The notes beneath the pieces were generated by a model, which was not told the DNA's origin, did not search any database, and saw only the letters and a program-made list of their open reading frames with translations. Positions 16,910 through 25,987 of a DNA stretch of 64,000 nt are shown here, one piece after another (position 1 is the stretch's first letter; every line of letters begins with the position of its first letter). A program made the translations under genes and the position numbers. Source of the DNA: Actinomadura litoris (GTDB lineage: Bacteria; Actinomycetota; Actinomycetes; Streptosporangiales; Streptosporangiaceae); the NCBI RefSeq assembly GCF_009733595.1, contig NZ_WOFH01000003.1, positions 434,001-498,000 of the forward strand. Direction: 5' to 3'.

Positions 16910-18364
16910 GTGGCCCGGCCGCCGGCAGGGAGCACCGGTGTGGGAGACGAAGCGGTGACCGGCGCCGCGGCCGGGGTCCGGGCCGGGAGCGCGGCCCGGC
17001 TGCTGGTGCCCGCGCTGGTCTTCGTGGCGCTCGTCGTCGCGGTGGTCGGCAGCCTCGGCGCGCCGCTGATCACCGAGGTCGCGGGCGGGTTCGGGGTCTC
17101 CCTCGCGGCGGCGCAGTGGACGCTGACCGCGCCGCTGCTGGTCGGCGCGCTCGCGACCCCCGTCCTCGGACGCCTCGGCGCCGGGCCGCACCGCCGCCGG
17201 GTCGTCCTCGGCACGCTCGCCGTCGTGGTGGCCGGCAGCCTGCTCACCGTGGTGCCGCCCGCGTTCGGCTGGCTGCTGGCCGGACGCGTCGCCCAGGGCG
17301 CCGGACTCGGCCTGCCCGCGCTCATGATGGGCGTCGCCCGCGACCACCTGCCCGCCGAGCGCTCGGGCGCGGCGATCGCGCTGCTGTCGGTCGCCTCGAT
17401 CGCCGGCATCGGCATCGGGTACCCGCTCGCCGGGCTGCTCACCGACGTGGCGGGGCTGCCCGCCGCGTACGGGCTCGGCCTGCTGATCACGGCGGTGGCG
17501 CTGGTCGCGGCCTGGTGGGCGGTGCCGCAGGCGCCGCCCGGACGGTCCGGATCCGTGGACGTGCCGGGCTCCGCGCTGCTCGGCGCGGCCCTGCTGGCGC
17601 TGCTGCTCGCGATCAGCCAGACCGGCCTCTGGGCCGACCACCCGGTGGTCCTCGCCGTGTTGCCGGCGGCGTCGGCGCTGCTCCTGGCCGCCTGGGTGCG
17701 GCGCGAACGCCGGAGCGACGCCCCGCTGGTGGACCTCGCGCTGCTGCGGCACCCCGCCGTGGCCGGCGCGAACGCGGGCATGCTCCTCGGCGGCGTCGGC
17801 ATGTACCTGCTGCTGACGCTGGTCACCCGCTACGTCCAGACGCCGGGCCCGGCCGGGTACGGCTTCGGCGTGGACGTCTTCGTCGCGGGCCTGGTCCTCG
17901 TGCCGTTCTCGGTCCTCGGGTTCGCGGGCGGCAGGCTGGTGCCGCTCGCGCGCGGGCGCCTCGCCCCCACGACCGTGCTCGCCGCCGGGGGCGCGGTGAT
18001 CCTGGCGGCGCTGCTGGTGTTCGCGTACGCGCGCGGCCACCTCTGGCTGGCGTTCGCCGTGATGGGCCTGCTCGGGCTGGGCGTCGGCGCCTTCTCCGCC
18101 GCGATGCCGGCCGCGATCCTCGCCGTCACCCCGGCCGAGGAGACCTCCAGCGCGATGAGCTTCAACCAGGTCGTCCGCAGCGTCGGGTTCTCGGTGGGCA
18201 GCGCGCTCGGCGGCCTGGTGCTCGAAGCGCATACGGGGTCCGGCGCGACCTTCCCTGACGAGGCCGGCTACACCGTCGCCGCCCTGGCCGGGGCGGCGGC
18301 GATGGCGGTGACGATCCTGATCACCCTCCTGCTGAGGCGTCCGGCCGAGACGTCCGCGCTGTGA
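16910..18364 (+). CDS. MFS transporter
   Basis: A 484-residue major facilitator with 14 predicted helices (first at about 30-55, LLVPALVFVALVVAVVGSLG). Conserved acidic and basic residues of motif A are weak (RLGAGPHRRRVVLG), and the domain C region is PALMMGVARDHLPAERSG. It begins at GTG 16910, 4 bp after the regulator's stop; GTG 16938 is an alternative. Its position argues that it is co-transcribed with the LuxR-type gene. Export of a small hydrophobic compound is likely; substrate unknown. Confidence 0.87.
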   Translation: MARPPAGSTGVGDEAVTGAAAGVRAGSAARLLVPALVFVALVVAVVGSLGAPLITEVAGGFGVSLAAAQWTLTAPLLVGALATPVLGRLGAGPHRRRVVLGTLAVVVAGSLLTVVPPAFGWLLAGRVAQGAGLGLPALMMGVARDHLPAERSGAAIALLSVASIAGIGIGYPLAGLLTDVAGLPAAYGLGLLITAVALVAAWWAVPQAPPGRSGSVDVPGSALLGAALLALLLAISQTGLWADHPVVLAVLPAASALLLAAWVRRERRSDAPLVDLALLRHPAVAGANAGMLLGGVGMYLLLTLVTRYVQTPGPAGYGFGVDVFVAGLVLVPFSVLGFAGGRLVPLARGRLAPTTVLAAGGAVILAALLVFAYARGHLWLAFAVMGLLGLGVGAFSAAMPAAILAVTPAEETSSAMSFNQVVRSVGFSVGSALGGLVLEAHTGSGATFPDEAGYTVAALAGAAAMAVTILITLLLRRPAETSAL

Positions 18365-18367
18365 CGC

Positions 18368-18516
18368 ACCCGCTTGGGTCCTGGGCTTCCGCGACCTTCT
18401 CGACCATGCGCCGGTAGTCGGGGCACTGGGCGAAGTCGTCCGCGCCGCATTCCATGAGGTGCCCGATCAGGGTCCGGGACGCCGTGATCTCTCGCAGGCG
18501 GCGCTCCAGCTCAGCC
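18368..18516 (-). pseudogene. C-terminal fragment of a MerR-like regulator
   Basis: The minus strand encodes about 45 residues (LERRLREITASRTLIGHLME, then CPDYRRMVEKVAEAQ) that look like the C-terminal helix and tail of a MerR-family regulator. There is no DNA-binding domain upstream: the frame runs straight into a fragment of an unrelated gene on the other strand at about 18516. I regard it as a broken remnant; the family call is tentative. Confidence 0.35.
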
Positions 18517-18931
18517 GGTTCGCCGCCGGGGTCGCGCTCTGCGCCGACGGGGAGCCGCTCGACGCGGCGCTGCGGGCGAAGCTCGACGCGAACGGCGTCT
18601 CCGTCCGCCGCGCGGCCGTCACCCGCCTGACCGGCGCCGACGGCCGGCTCGACCGGATCGAGTTCGCCGGCGGCCCGCCCCTGCCCGAGGCGCCGTGTTC
18701 GTCGTCAACGTCCCGCGCCAGGCATCCGACCTCGCGGCCCGCCTCGGCTGCGCCGCCTTCGCCGACGGCTGCGTGGAGGTGGACGAGTTCGGCCGGACCA
18801 GCGTGCCGATGCCGCTGTCGGCGGTCGTCGCCGCCGCCGCGAGCGGCACCGTCGCCGCCGCGGTCCTCGACCAGGACCTGGTCTGCGCCGACTTCGACCT
18901 GCCCCACCCCTTCGCGAAGGCGGGGGGCTGA
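18516..18931 (+). pseudogene. Broken NAD(P)/FAD-dependent oxidoreductase (thioredoxin-reductase-like)
   Basis: The C-terminal half of a pyridine nucleotide-disulphide oxidoreductase is split between two frames. LSRFAAGVALCADGEPLDA and following residues are in one frame to about 18690; FVVNVPRQASDLAARLGC to FDLPHPFAKAGG continue in another. The expected FAD-binding GVYAAGD segment after EVDEFGRTSVP is missing, deleted in frame. The N-terminal half, with the first GxGxxG, is absent. With a 5' truncation, a frameshift and an internal deletion it cannot be functional. Confidence 0.65.
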
Positions 18932-18936
18932 CCGCG

Positions 18937-19179
18937 ATGCCGACCGAGACCAGGTCCGCTGCCGCGCCGGGGGTGTCGGTGCGCGGCCTCGGCCTGCCGC
19001 TCGGGGCGGCGGCCTTCGGGAACCCGCTGACCCGCGAGCCGCACGGCCGCACGGCCGGACCGGCCGCGACCGCCGCCGCCGTCCCCGACGCGCTGAGCTG
19101 GGGCGTGACCGCCGCGCTCGTCCCGGTGGCACTGGTCGCCCTCCTCCCGCGAACGGTCGGTCGGCCGGAGCCCGCGTAG
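18937..19179 (+). CDS. Short hypothetical ORF in a decayed region
   Basis: An 80-residue open frame following the broken oxidoreductase. The last 25 residues (SWGVTAALVPVALVALLPRT) could be the final membrane helix of a transporter. The rest is low-complexity and fits no family. It is likely a relic rather than a working gene. Confidence 0.25.
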   Translation: MPTETRSAAAPGVSVRGLGLPLGAAAFGNPLTREPHGRTAGPAATAAAVPDALSWGVTAALVPVALVALLPRTVGRPEPA

Positions 19180-19318
19180 GCGGGCGAAGGCGTCGAGCGC
19201 CCCGAACAGGGGGCCATGTCACATCGTGGGGCCGGTGTCCGTCCCAGAGCCTGATGGTCGTGCCGTCTTGCTGATCGGCCGACGAAAAGCACCAACACTC
19301 AGGACGGGACGAACGAAA

Positions 19319-20092
19319 ATGAAGATCGCCGTTATCGGAGGGAGCGGTCTCGTCGGCCGTCGCGTCGTCGAACTGCTGGACGGCCGCGCCGAGGTGGCGT
19401 CGGTCTGCGGCGCGGCCGGGGTCGACCTCCGCACCGGCGCCGGTCTCGACGAGGCGCTGGAGGGCGCCGGCGCCGTCGTCGACGTCCTCGACGCCCCGCT
19501 CCTGGACGCGGAGGGCGCCCCGGCCTTCTTCCGCGACACGATGCTGCGGCTGACGGCTGCGGCGGAGCGCGCGGGCGTCGGCCACCACGTGCTGCTGTCG
19601 ATCGTCGGCGTCGACAGGATCGTCGGCAGCCCGCGCTACATCGGGAAGCGCGTCCAGGAGGTGCTGACGCTCTGCGCGCCCGCCCCGGCCACGGTCGTCC
19701 GCGCCACCCAGTTCCACGGCTTCGCGGAGCAGGTCGCCTCGTGGAGCAGGCGGTCCGAGCCGGGGAAGGCCGACACCGTGACGGTGCCCCCGCTGCTCGT
19801 GCAGCCGTGCGCGGTGGACGACGTCGCCCGCGTGCTGGTCGGGCTGGCCCTGGACGGCCCGGCCGGCGAGCAGATCATCGAGGTGGCGGGCCCCGGGAGG
19901 GAGGACCTGGTGGACATGGCCCGCCGGACCTTCGCCGCGCGCGGGGACGAGGTCCGTATCGTCCCGAGCTGGGACGGGCCTTTCGGCACCGAGTACTCCG
20001 GTGACGTGCTGCTGCCCGGCCCCGGCGCGCGCCTGCTGGGGACGGGCTTCGAGCGGTGGCTGGCCGAGCGGTCCGGTTACACGGTCGAGTGA
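19319..20092 (+). CDS. NAD(P)-binding atypical SDR (NmrA-like/NAD(P)H-binding)
   Basis: A 257-residue atypical short-chain dehydrogenase. The N-terminal dinucleotide motif is IAVIGGSGLVGRR (residues 3-15); there is no YxxxK active site, and residues such as SIVGVDRIVGSPRYIGKR and VVRATQFHGFAEQ match the NAD(P)H-binding/NmrA-like proteins often called SDR family oxidoreductases. ATG 19319 gives MKIAVIGG, the usual beginning. The ribosome binding site is weak (GGGACGAACG). It converges with the MFS gene, whose 3' end overlaps by 16 bp. Function unknown; redox sensing or isoflavone-reductase-like chemistry are possible. Confidence 0.85.
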   Translation: MKIAVIGGSGLVGRRVVELLDGRAEVASVCGAAGVDLRTGAGLDEALEGAGAVVDVLDAPLLDAEGAPAFFRDTMLRLTAAAERAGVGHHVLLSIVGVDRIVGSPRYIGKRVQEVLTLCAPAPATVVRATQFHGFAEQVASWSRRSEPGKADTVTVPPLLVQPCAVDDVARVLVGLALDGPAGEQIIEVAGPGREDLVDMARRTFAARGDEVRIVPSWDGPFGTEYSGDVLLPGPGARLLGTGFERWLAERSGYTVE

Positions 20093-21618
20093 GTGCCGGG
20101 CCGACCCGCGGGCTCCGCGGCCGGTTCGCGGTCGGCGAGGAGGAGGTAGATCGCGGCGGACAGCAGCGCGCAGACGGCGGTGCTCGCCCACAGGACGGTC
20201 TGCCAGGCGTCGGTGAACCCGTGCGCGATGGCGTCGAGGAGGCTCGCGCGCCCGTCGGCGGGAAGGCCCGCCAGGGCGCCGTCGAGGTCGCCGGAGTTCA
20301 CGCTGTCGGCCACCGCCCCCGGGTCCTCGGCCCGGCCGGGCGGCGCCGCCCGGCTCAGCCGGTGCTCGGTGAGGTTGACCAGGGCCGAGCCCGCCGCCGC
20401 GATGACGACCGCCTCGCTGCCCAGCCGGAGCGTGTTGAGGAACCCCGCCGCCGTGCCGGTGGCCCGGGGGTCGACGACGGTCAGGACGGCGCCGTCCACC
20501 AGCCCGAAGTTGAGGCCCAGGCCGACCCCGAGCGTGATCAGCGGACCGGCCAGTGCCGCGGGCCCGATGTCGGGGCGCAGGACGGCGGCCAGCCACGCGC
20601 CGCCGCCGGTCAGCAGCACCAGGCTCAGCGTGAAGACGGCGCGCGACGGCAGCCCGCGCCTGATCAGGAGCCCGGCGAGCAGCGGCGCGACCAGGATCGG
20701 CGCGGTCATCAGCAGCATCGTGGCCCCCGCAGCCCGGCTGGACATGCCGCTCGCGACCACCAGGTAGTTCGGCAGCAGCGGCAGCAGGATCACGAACGAG
20801 AACGACACGACCACGGGGATCAGGCACAGCGCCATGAACCTCCGGTTGCGGACGAGGCCCAGGTCGAGCATCGGGTCGGGGCGGCGCCGCTCCACCAGCA
20901 CGAAGACCACCGCCAGGAGGACCGCCCCCGCGAGCAGCCCCAGCACGCCGGGGCTGGCCCATCCCCACTGCGGTCCCTCGACCATGCCGAACATCAGCAG
21001 GAACACGCCGCCCGCGAAGGCCGCGGTCCCGGCCCAGTCGACCCGCGCGGCCGACTCGGCCCGCGACTCCCGCAGAAGCGGCACGGCGGCCAGCACCGGC
21101 AGCATCGCCAGCGCGTGCGACCCGAAGAACCACCGCCAGCCGAGGGAGTCGGCCAGCGTTCCGGCCGCCATGGCGCCGAGCGCGAGCCCGCCGCCGGTGG
21201 CGATGCCGACGGCGGCGAAGGCCCGGACCCGCGCCCGCCCCGCGAACGCCGTGGCGAGGATCGAGCTTCCGCTGGTCAGCAGGGCGGCGGCGCCCACCCC
21301 CGCCAGCGCGCGCATGAGGTCGAGCAGCAGGACGTCCCGCGCCACCGCGCTCGCCAGCGACGCCGCCGTGAACAGCGCCGCGCCCGCCGCGAACAGCCGC
21401 CGCCTGCCGAGCAGGTCGGCGAGCGAGCCGCAGGCCAGCATGAAGCACGCGAAGGTCAGGTTGTAGGCGTGCACGACCCACTGGAGCGCCTCCAGCGACG
21501 CGCCGGTGTCGCGTTCGATGTGCGGCAGCGCCACCCCCGACCCGGTCACCGACGTCGGCAGCACCACCAGCGTCAGCAGGACGGCGGCGAGGGTGACCGC
21601 CGGAGTGCGCGAGGTCAT
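20077..21618 (-). CDS. MFS exporter, DHA2 (14-TM) family
   Basis: A 513-residue transporter with 14 hydrophobic segments. The motif C region [21 protein letters not shown], motif [14 protein letters not shown] and the conserved [11 protein letters not shown] match EmrB/QacA exporters. An insert of about 60 polar residues near the C-terminus ([20 protein letters not shown]) lies before the last helix, as in other DHA2 members. ATG 21618 overlaps the stop of the upstream SDR gene (ATGA), so it is coupled to it and presumably part of the same resistance or export unit. Confidence 0.9.
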   Translation of the reverse strand: MTSRTPAVTLAAVLLTLVVLPTSVTGSGVALPHIERDTGASLEALQWVVHAYNLTFACFMLACGSLADLLGRRRLFAAGAALFTAASLASAVARDVLLLDLMRALAGVGAAALLTSGSSILATAFAGRARVRAFAAVGIATGGGLALGAMAAGTLADSLGWRWFFGSHALAMLPVLAAVPLLRESRAESAARVDWAGTAAFAGGVFLLMFGMVEGPQWGWASPGVLGLLAGAVLLAVVFVLVERRRPDPMLDLGLVRNRRFMALCLIPVVVSFSFVILLPLLPNYLVVASGMSSRAAGATMLLMTAPILVAPLLAGLLIRRGLPSRAVFTLSLVLLTGGGAWLAAVLRPDIGPAALAGPLITLGVGLGLNFGLVDGAVLTVVDPRATGTAAGFLNTLRLGSEAVVIAAAGSALVNLTEHRLSRAAPPGRAEDPGAVADSVNSGDLDGALAGLPADGRASLLDAIAHGFTDAWQTVLWASTAVCALLSAAIYLLLADREPAAEPAGRPGTHSTV

Positions 21619-22364
21619 GCCGCGGGGACCGACCCGAGCAGGCCGCCGTCGACCACCAGGTCCTGCCCGGTGACGTAGGAGGCGTCGTCGGAGGCGAGGA
21701 ACGCCACGGCCGCCGCGACCTCGTCGGGATGGCCGAGGACGCCGAGCGGCACCTGCGCCGAGTCGCGGGCCTCGGCCCCGGGCTCGGGATTGGCGGCCCG
21801 GTACATCTCGGTGTCGATGTAGCCGGGGCTGACGGAGTTGACGCGGATCCCCTGCGGGGCGAGCTCGGCGCCCAGCGTCCGCGCGAGGTTGTGGGCCGCC
21901 GCCTTCCCGGCGGAGTACACCGAGGCGATCGCCAGCCCGCGATGCAGGGTCCAGGACGCGTTGATGACGACGGAGCCGCCGTCGCGCATCAGCTTCCGCG
22001 CCTTCTGGACGGTGAAGAAGACCCCCTTGAGGTTGACGCCGATCATCCCGTCGAAATCGGCCTCGGTGATGTCGGCGCTCGGCTTGAAGACGCCCACCCC
22101 CGCGTTGGCGAAGACCGCGTCCAGCCCGCCCCGCCACGTCTCGATCAGCCTCATCAGGCGGTCGAGGTCGGGGAGCGAGGCGACGTCGGCGCGGACGCCG
22201 AGGACCCCTTCCCCCAGCCGCGCGACGGCGTCGTCCAGCCGCTTCTCGTCGCGGCCGGTGACGGCGACGTGGGCGCCCTCGTCGAGCAGGCGGCGCGCGG
22301 CGGCGAAGCCGATGCCGCTGGTCCCGCCGGTGATCAGAACGGTCTTGCCGGTGAATCGCTGCAT
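21615..22364 (-). CDS. SDR family oxidoreductase (classical)
   Basis: A 249-residue classical short-chain dehydrogenase. All hallmarks are intact: TGGTSGIG (13-20), the NAG of FANAGVG, the catalytic Ser in INASWT, YSAGK as active-site YxxxK, and the C-terminal [10 protein letters not shown]. It acts in the cytoplasm on an unknown carbonyl or alcohol substrate. It is first of a two-gene unit with the MFS exporter and sits 70 bp downstream of an XRE regulator on the same strand, so it could be read from that promoter or its own. Confidence 0.93.
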   Translation of the reverse strand: MQRFTGKTVLITGGTSGIGFAAARRLLDEGAHVAVTGRDEKRLDDAVARLGEGVLGVRADVASLPDLDRLMRLIETWRGGLDAVFANAGVGVFKPSADITEADFDGMIGVNLKGVFFTVQKARKLMRDGGSVVINASWTLHRGLAIASVYSAGKAAAHNLARTLGAELAPQGIRVNSVSPGYIDTEMYRAANPEPGAEARDSAQVPLGVLGHPDEVAAAVAFLASDDASYVTGQDLVVDGGLLGSVPAA

Positions 22365-22434
22365 ACCGACGATCCTCGGCCGGACGCGGCGGACCCGGCA
22401 GCGTCCAGTGGGCCTGGGTCTGCCACCACCACCC

Positions 22435-23292
22435 TCAGCCCGCGAGCGGCGCGGGTTCCTCCAGCAGCGCGGTGAGCCGGGACGGCGTCGTCCCGTCCTG
22501 GGCGGGGGTGTGGAGCATCAACCGGTGTCCCGGCAGATCGGTCAGCGGAAGGGTCGTGTACTCGAAGAGCAGTTCCCCGGCCGAGGGGTGCAGAACGGCC
22601 TTGACGCCCTGGGCGGCGCTGCCGACATGGTGCTCGGCCCACAGTTCGGCGAAGGCGGGGCTGGCGGCGCGCATGTCGGCGGCAAGCCGTTCGAACTCCG
22701 GGTCGTCCGGGTAGCGGGCGGCGTCCGCCCGGAACTGCCCGACGATGGCGCGCGCCGCGTCCCGCCAGTGGCGCACGGTCGAGCGCAGCCGGGCGTTGGT
22801 GAAGAAGCTCACCAGGCAGTTGTGGTCGCCCGCGCCGTAACCGAACACGACCTCGGCCGCCCGGTTGACCGCGACCAGGTTCCAGTGCCGGTCGATGACG
22901 TAGGCGGGACGGGGCGACCACTCCTCGATCAGCCGCCGCAGGCCGTCCGGCACCTCCCGCTCCACCGGCGCCGCCTTCGGCGGGTTGAGCCCGGCGAGCA
23001 GGTAGAGGTGCTCCCGCTCGGCGCCGTCCAGCCGCAGCACCCGGGAGACCGACTCCAGCACCTCCGCCGACACGTTGATCTCGCGCCCCTGCTCCAGCCA
23101 GGTGTACCAGGAGACGCCGACCCCGGCCAGGACCGCGACCTCCTCCCGCCGGAGCCCCGCCGTCCGGCGGCCGCCGCCCGCCGCCATGCCGACGTCCTCC
23201 GGCGTGAGCCGGGCGCGCCGGGACCGCAGGAACTCCCGGATCTCGTCCCGGCGCCGCCGCCGCGCCTCCGCGGAAAGCCGCGCACCACCCAT
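22435..23292 (-). CDS. XRE family regulator with MmyB-like ligand domain
   Basis: A 285-residue paralogue of the regulator at 11847. Helix-turn-helix: [20 protein letters not shown] followed by EQGREINVS. Ligand domain: [33 protein letters not shown], and the C-terminal [20 protein letters not shown]. It transcribes towards the SDR-MFS pair and is divergent from the TPP enzyme. The three 15-bp repeats just upstream of its start are the likely autoregulatory operator, which could also control the TPP gene. Confidence 0.91.
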   Translation of the reverse strand: MGGARLSAEARRRRRDEIREFLRSRRARLTPEDVGMAAGGGRRTAGLRREEVAVLAGVGVSWYTWLEQGREINVSAEVLESVSRVLRLDGAEREHLYLLAGLNPPKAAPVEREVPDGLRRLIEEWSPRPAYVIDRHWNLVAVNRAAEVVFGYGAGDHNCLVSFFTNARLRSTVRHWRDAARAIVGQFRADAARYPDDPEFERLAADMRAASPAFAELWAEHHVGSAAQGVKAVLHPSAGELLFEYTTLPLTDLPGHRLMLHTPAQDGTTPSRLTALLEEPAPLAG

Positions 23293-23323
23293 GCCCGCAT
23301 GTTAGGCGGTCCGCGGCCGGACG

Positions 23324-23368
23324 CCCCGTGGTGGGACCCCCCGTGGCGGGGCACCCCGTGGTAGGCCG
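23324..23368. promoter_or_regulatory. Three 15-bp tandem repeats (CCCCGTGG core)
   Basis: CCCCGTGG occurs at 23324, 23339 and 23354, a strict 15-bp period: CCCCGTGGTGGGACC, CCCCGTGGCGGGGCA and CCCCGTGGTAGGCCG. They lie between the divergent XRE and TPP-enzyme genes. The core resembles the sites next to the two other XRE genes in the window. Confidence 0.55.
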
Positions 23369-23431
23369 TCGACGGGCTGGGTAGGCGGGACGACACGTCT
23401 GAACGACGGGCGGTGAGAGGAGAGCGGATCC

Positions 23432-25228
23432 ATGGCAACGACGACGGTCGCCGATCACCTACTGGCGCGTTTGCGCGAGTGGGGGGTCGAGAAGGTGTTC
23501 GGGTACCCGGGCGACGGGATCAACGGGCTGATGGCCGCCTGGGGACGCGCCGGGAACGAGCCGCAGTTCGTCCAGTCGCGGCACGAGGAGATGAGCGCCT
23601 TCCAGGCGGTCGGGTACGCCAAGTTCACCGGGCGGGTCGGGGTGTGCGCGGCGACGTCGGGGCCGGGCGCCGTCCACCTGCTGAACGGGCTCTACGACGC
23701 CAAGCTCGACCACGTGCCCGTCGTCGCGATCGTCGGCCAGACCAACCGCAGCGCGATGGGCGGCTCCTACCAGCAGGAGGTGGACCTGCTGTCGCTCTAC
23801 AAGGACGTGGCGGGCGACTACGTCCAGGTGGTCACGGTGCCCGAGCAGCTCCCGAACGTGCTGGACCGGGCGATCCGCGTCGCGATGGCCGAGCGGACGC
23901 CGACCGCCCTGATCGTCCACGCCGACGTCCAGGAGCTGGAGTACAGCCCGCCCGCGCACGCGTTCAAGATGGTCCCCTCCAGCCTGGGGGTGTCGCTGCC
24001 GTCGATCGCCGCCGACGCGGAGGCGGTCGCCCGCGCCGCCGAGGTCCTCAACGCGGGCAGGAAGGTCGCGATCCTCGCGGGCGCGGGGGCCAGGGGCGCC
24101 GCCACCGAGCTGCGCCAGGTGGCCGACCTGCTCGGCGCGGGCGTCGCGAAGGCGCTGCTCGGCAAGGACGTCCTTCCGGACGATCTGCCCTACGTCACCG
24201 GCTCGATCGGGCTGCTCGGCACCCGGCCCAGCTACGAGCTGATGAACGGCTGCGACACCCTCCTCACGGTCGGCTCCAGCTTCCCCTACACCCAGTTCAT
24301 GCCGGAGCTGGACCAGGCGCGCGGGGTGCAGATCGACATCGACCCCAAGCTGATCGGCATGCGCTACCCCTACGAGGTCAACCTCGTCGGCGACGCGGCC
24401 TCGACGCTGCGCGCGCTGATCCCGCTGCTGGAGCGCAAGGACGATCGGGGCTGGCGCGAGACCGTCGAGGGTAACGTGCGGCGCTGGCGGAAGACCGTGG
24501 CGGAGGAGGCCATGGTGGACGCCGATCCGATCAACCCGATGCGGCTGTTCCACGAGCTGTCGGAGCGGCTGCCGGACGACGCGATCGTCGTCGCCGACTC
24601 GGGGTCGGCGGCGAACTGGTACGCCCGCAACCTGAGCTTCCGCGACGGCGTGCGCGGCTCCCTGTCGGGGACGCTGGCCACGATGGGGCCGGGCGTCCCG
24701 TACGGGATCGGGGCGAAGTTCGGCCACCCCGGACGGCCGGTGATCGTGTTCGAGGGCGACGGCGCGATGCAGATGAACGGGATGGCCGAGCTGCTCACGA
24801 TCCGGCACTACTGGGAGCAGTGGGAGGACCCGCGGCTGGTCGTCGCGATCCTCCACAACAACGACCTCAACCAGGTCACGTGGGAGATGCGCGCGATGCA
24901 GGGCGCGCCGAAGTTCACCGAGTCGCAGACGCTGCCCGAGTGCGACTACGCCGCGTTCGCGGCGGGCAACGGGCTCAACGCGATCAAGGTGGAGGAGCCC
25001 GGCCAGATCGCCTCGGCCTGGGAGGCGGCGCTCGCGGCCGACCGGCCGACCGTGCTGGACGTCCTGGTGGACCCCGACATCCCGCCGATCCCGCCGCACG
25101 CGACCTTCGAGCAGGCCAAGGACACCGCCAAGGCGATGGCGAAGGGCGACGAGGACCGCCGGGGCGTCGTCCAGAAGGGCCTCAAGGTCAAGATGCGGGA
25201 GCTCCTCCCGCACCGCTCCGGCAGGTGA
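23432..25228 (+). CDS. Thiamine pyrophosphate-dependent enzyme (pyruvate oxidase/acetolactate synthase-like)
   Basis: A 598-residue enzyme with the three-domain POX/ALS architecture: N-terminal Pyr domain with the TPP-activating glutamate in SRHEEMSAF (about 50-56), central Rossmann-like domain (AVARAAEVLNAGRKVAILAG), C-terminal PP domain with the TPP-Mg motif EGDGAMQMN near residue 441 and the later HNNDLNQVTWE. Such standalone genes are usually called pyruvate oxidase or thiamine pyrophosphate-requiring protein; the substrate is likely pyruvate or another 2-oxo acid. The ATG has a GAGAGGAGAG site. A GGGTAG element (23379-23384) could be a weak stress-sigma -10 box. Confidence 0.93.
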   Translation: MATTTVADHLLARLREWGVEKVFGYPGDGINGLMAAWGRAGNEPQFVQSRHEEMSAFQAVGYAKFTGRVGVCAATSGPGAVHLLNGLYDAKLDHVPVVAIVGQTNRSAMGGSYQQEVDLLSLYKDVAGDYVQVVTVPEQLPNVLDRAIRVAMAERTPTALIVHADVQELEYSPPAHAFKMVPSSLGVSLPSIAADAEAVARAAEVLNAGRKVAILAGAGARGAATELRQVADLLGAGVAKALLGKDVLPDDLPYVTGSIGLLGTRPSYELMNGCDTLLTVGSSFPYTQFMPELDQARGVQIDIDPKLIGMRYPYEVNLVGDAASTLRALIPLLERKDDRGWRETVEGNVRRWRKTVAEEAMVDADPINPMRLFHELSERLPDDAIVVADSGSAANWYARNLSFRDGVRGSLSGTLATMGPGVPYGIGAKFGHPGRPVIVFEGDGAMQMNGMAELLTIRHYWEQWEDPRLVVAILHNNDLNQVTWEMRAMQGAPKFTESQTLPECDYAAFAAGNGLNAIKVEEPGQIASAWEAALAADRPTVLDVLVDPDIPPIPPHATFEQAKDTAKAMAKGDEDRRGVVQKGLKVKMRELLPHRSGR

Positions 25229-25240
25229 GGGCCACGAGCG

Positions 25241-25987
25241 GCCGGGACGCCAGGTCTGGAGGGTGAGCAGCAGGCTGCGCGGCCTGGCGCTGTCGTCGAA
25301 GGCGCCGTGCGCGCCGTGGTCCCGGTCGGCGTCGCACGGCTCCCACAGGTTGCCGGGGTCGACCTCGGGCCGCCGGGCGCCGGTCTGCTGCGACCGGTAC
25401 CCGGTCCGGCCGAGGTAGCGGTCGAGCAGCCCCGGGACGACCTTCTCGGCGAGCAGCGTCGCGATCGTCGAGCCGCCGACCCAGCGCTCCCGGCGCCGGG
25501 GGTTGTCGGCGGCGTGGACGACGGCGCGGGCGGCCACCTCGGGCTGGTAGATCGGCGGCACCGGCCGCGGGCGGCGCGGCAGCCGGGAGCGGACCCAGTC
25601 GAACTGGGGGGTGCTGAGGGCGGGCAGCTGGACCATCGTCACCTTGACCGCGCTGCGGTCGTGCAGCAGTTCGGCGCGCAGCGACTCGGTGAAGCCCTCG
25701 ACGGCGTGCTTGGCGCCGCAGTAGGCCGACTGGAGCGGGATCCCGCGGTAGGCCGGCGCCGAGCCGACCTGGACGATCACGCCCGAGTCGCGCGGCCTCA
25801 TCCGCGCGAGCGCGGCCCGCGTGCCGTGCGCGGTCCCGAGGTAGGTGACCTCGGTGACGCGGCGGTACTCCTCGGGCGTGATCTCGTCGAACGGCGCGAA
25901 GACGCCGGTGAAGGCGTTGTTCACCCACACCCCGATCGGCCCGAGCGTGCGCTCGACCCGGTCTAGTGGTCGAGGCGTGCCGCGCAT
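25241..25987 (-). pseudogene. SDR family oxidoreductase missing its cofactor-binding N-terminus
   Basis: Residues homologous to the second two thirds of a long (about 330 aa) SDR are present: LGPIGVWVNNAF, YLGTAHGTRAALARM, the active site SAYCGAKHA, and the family's C-terminal NLWEPCDADRDHGAHG block. The first 70 residues with the TGxxxGxG motif are missing; instead the frame opens at ATG 25987 inside the glucoamylase gene and passes over that gene's stop (25966-25968). At the other end no stop codon occurs where the family ends, and the frame runs antisense into the TPP gene. A deletion has apparently fused it to the glucoamylase 3' end. Confidence 0.7.

Noticed and set aside
23361..23384. 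A stress-sigma promoter before the TPP enzyme (GGGTAG at 23379)
   Set aside because: The -10 box fits but the best -35 at 14 bp is GTAG, a poor match, and the three 15-bp repeats overlap it. Not listed as a promoter.
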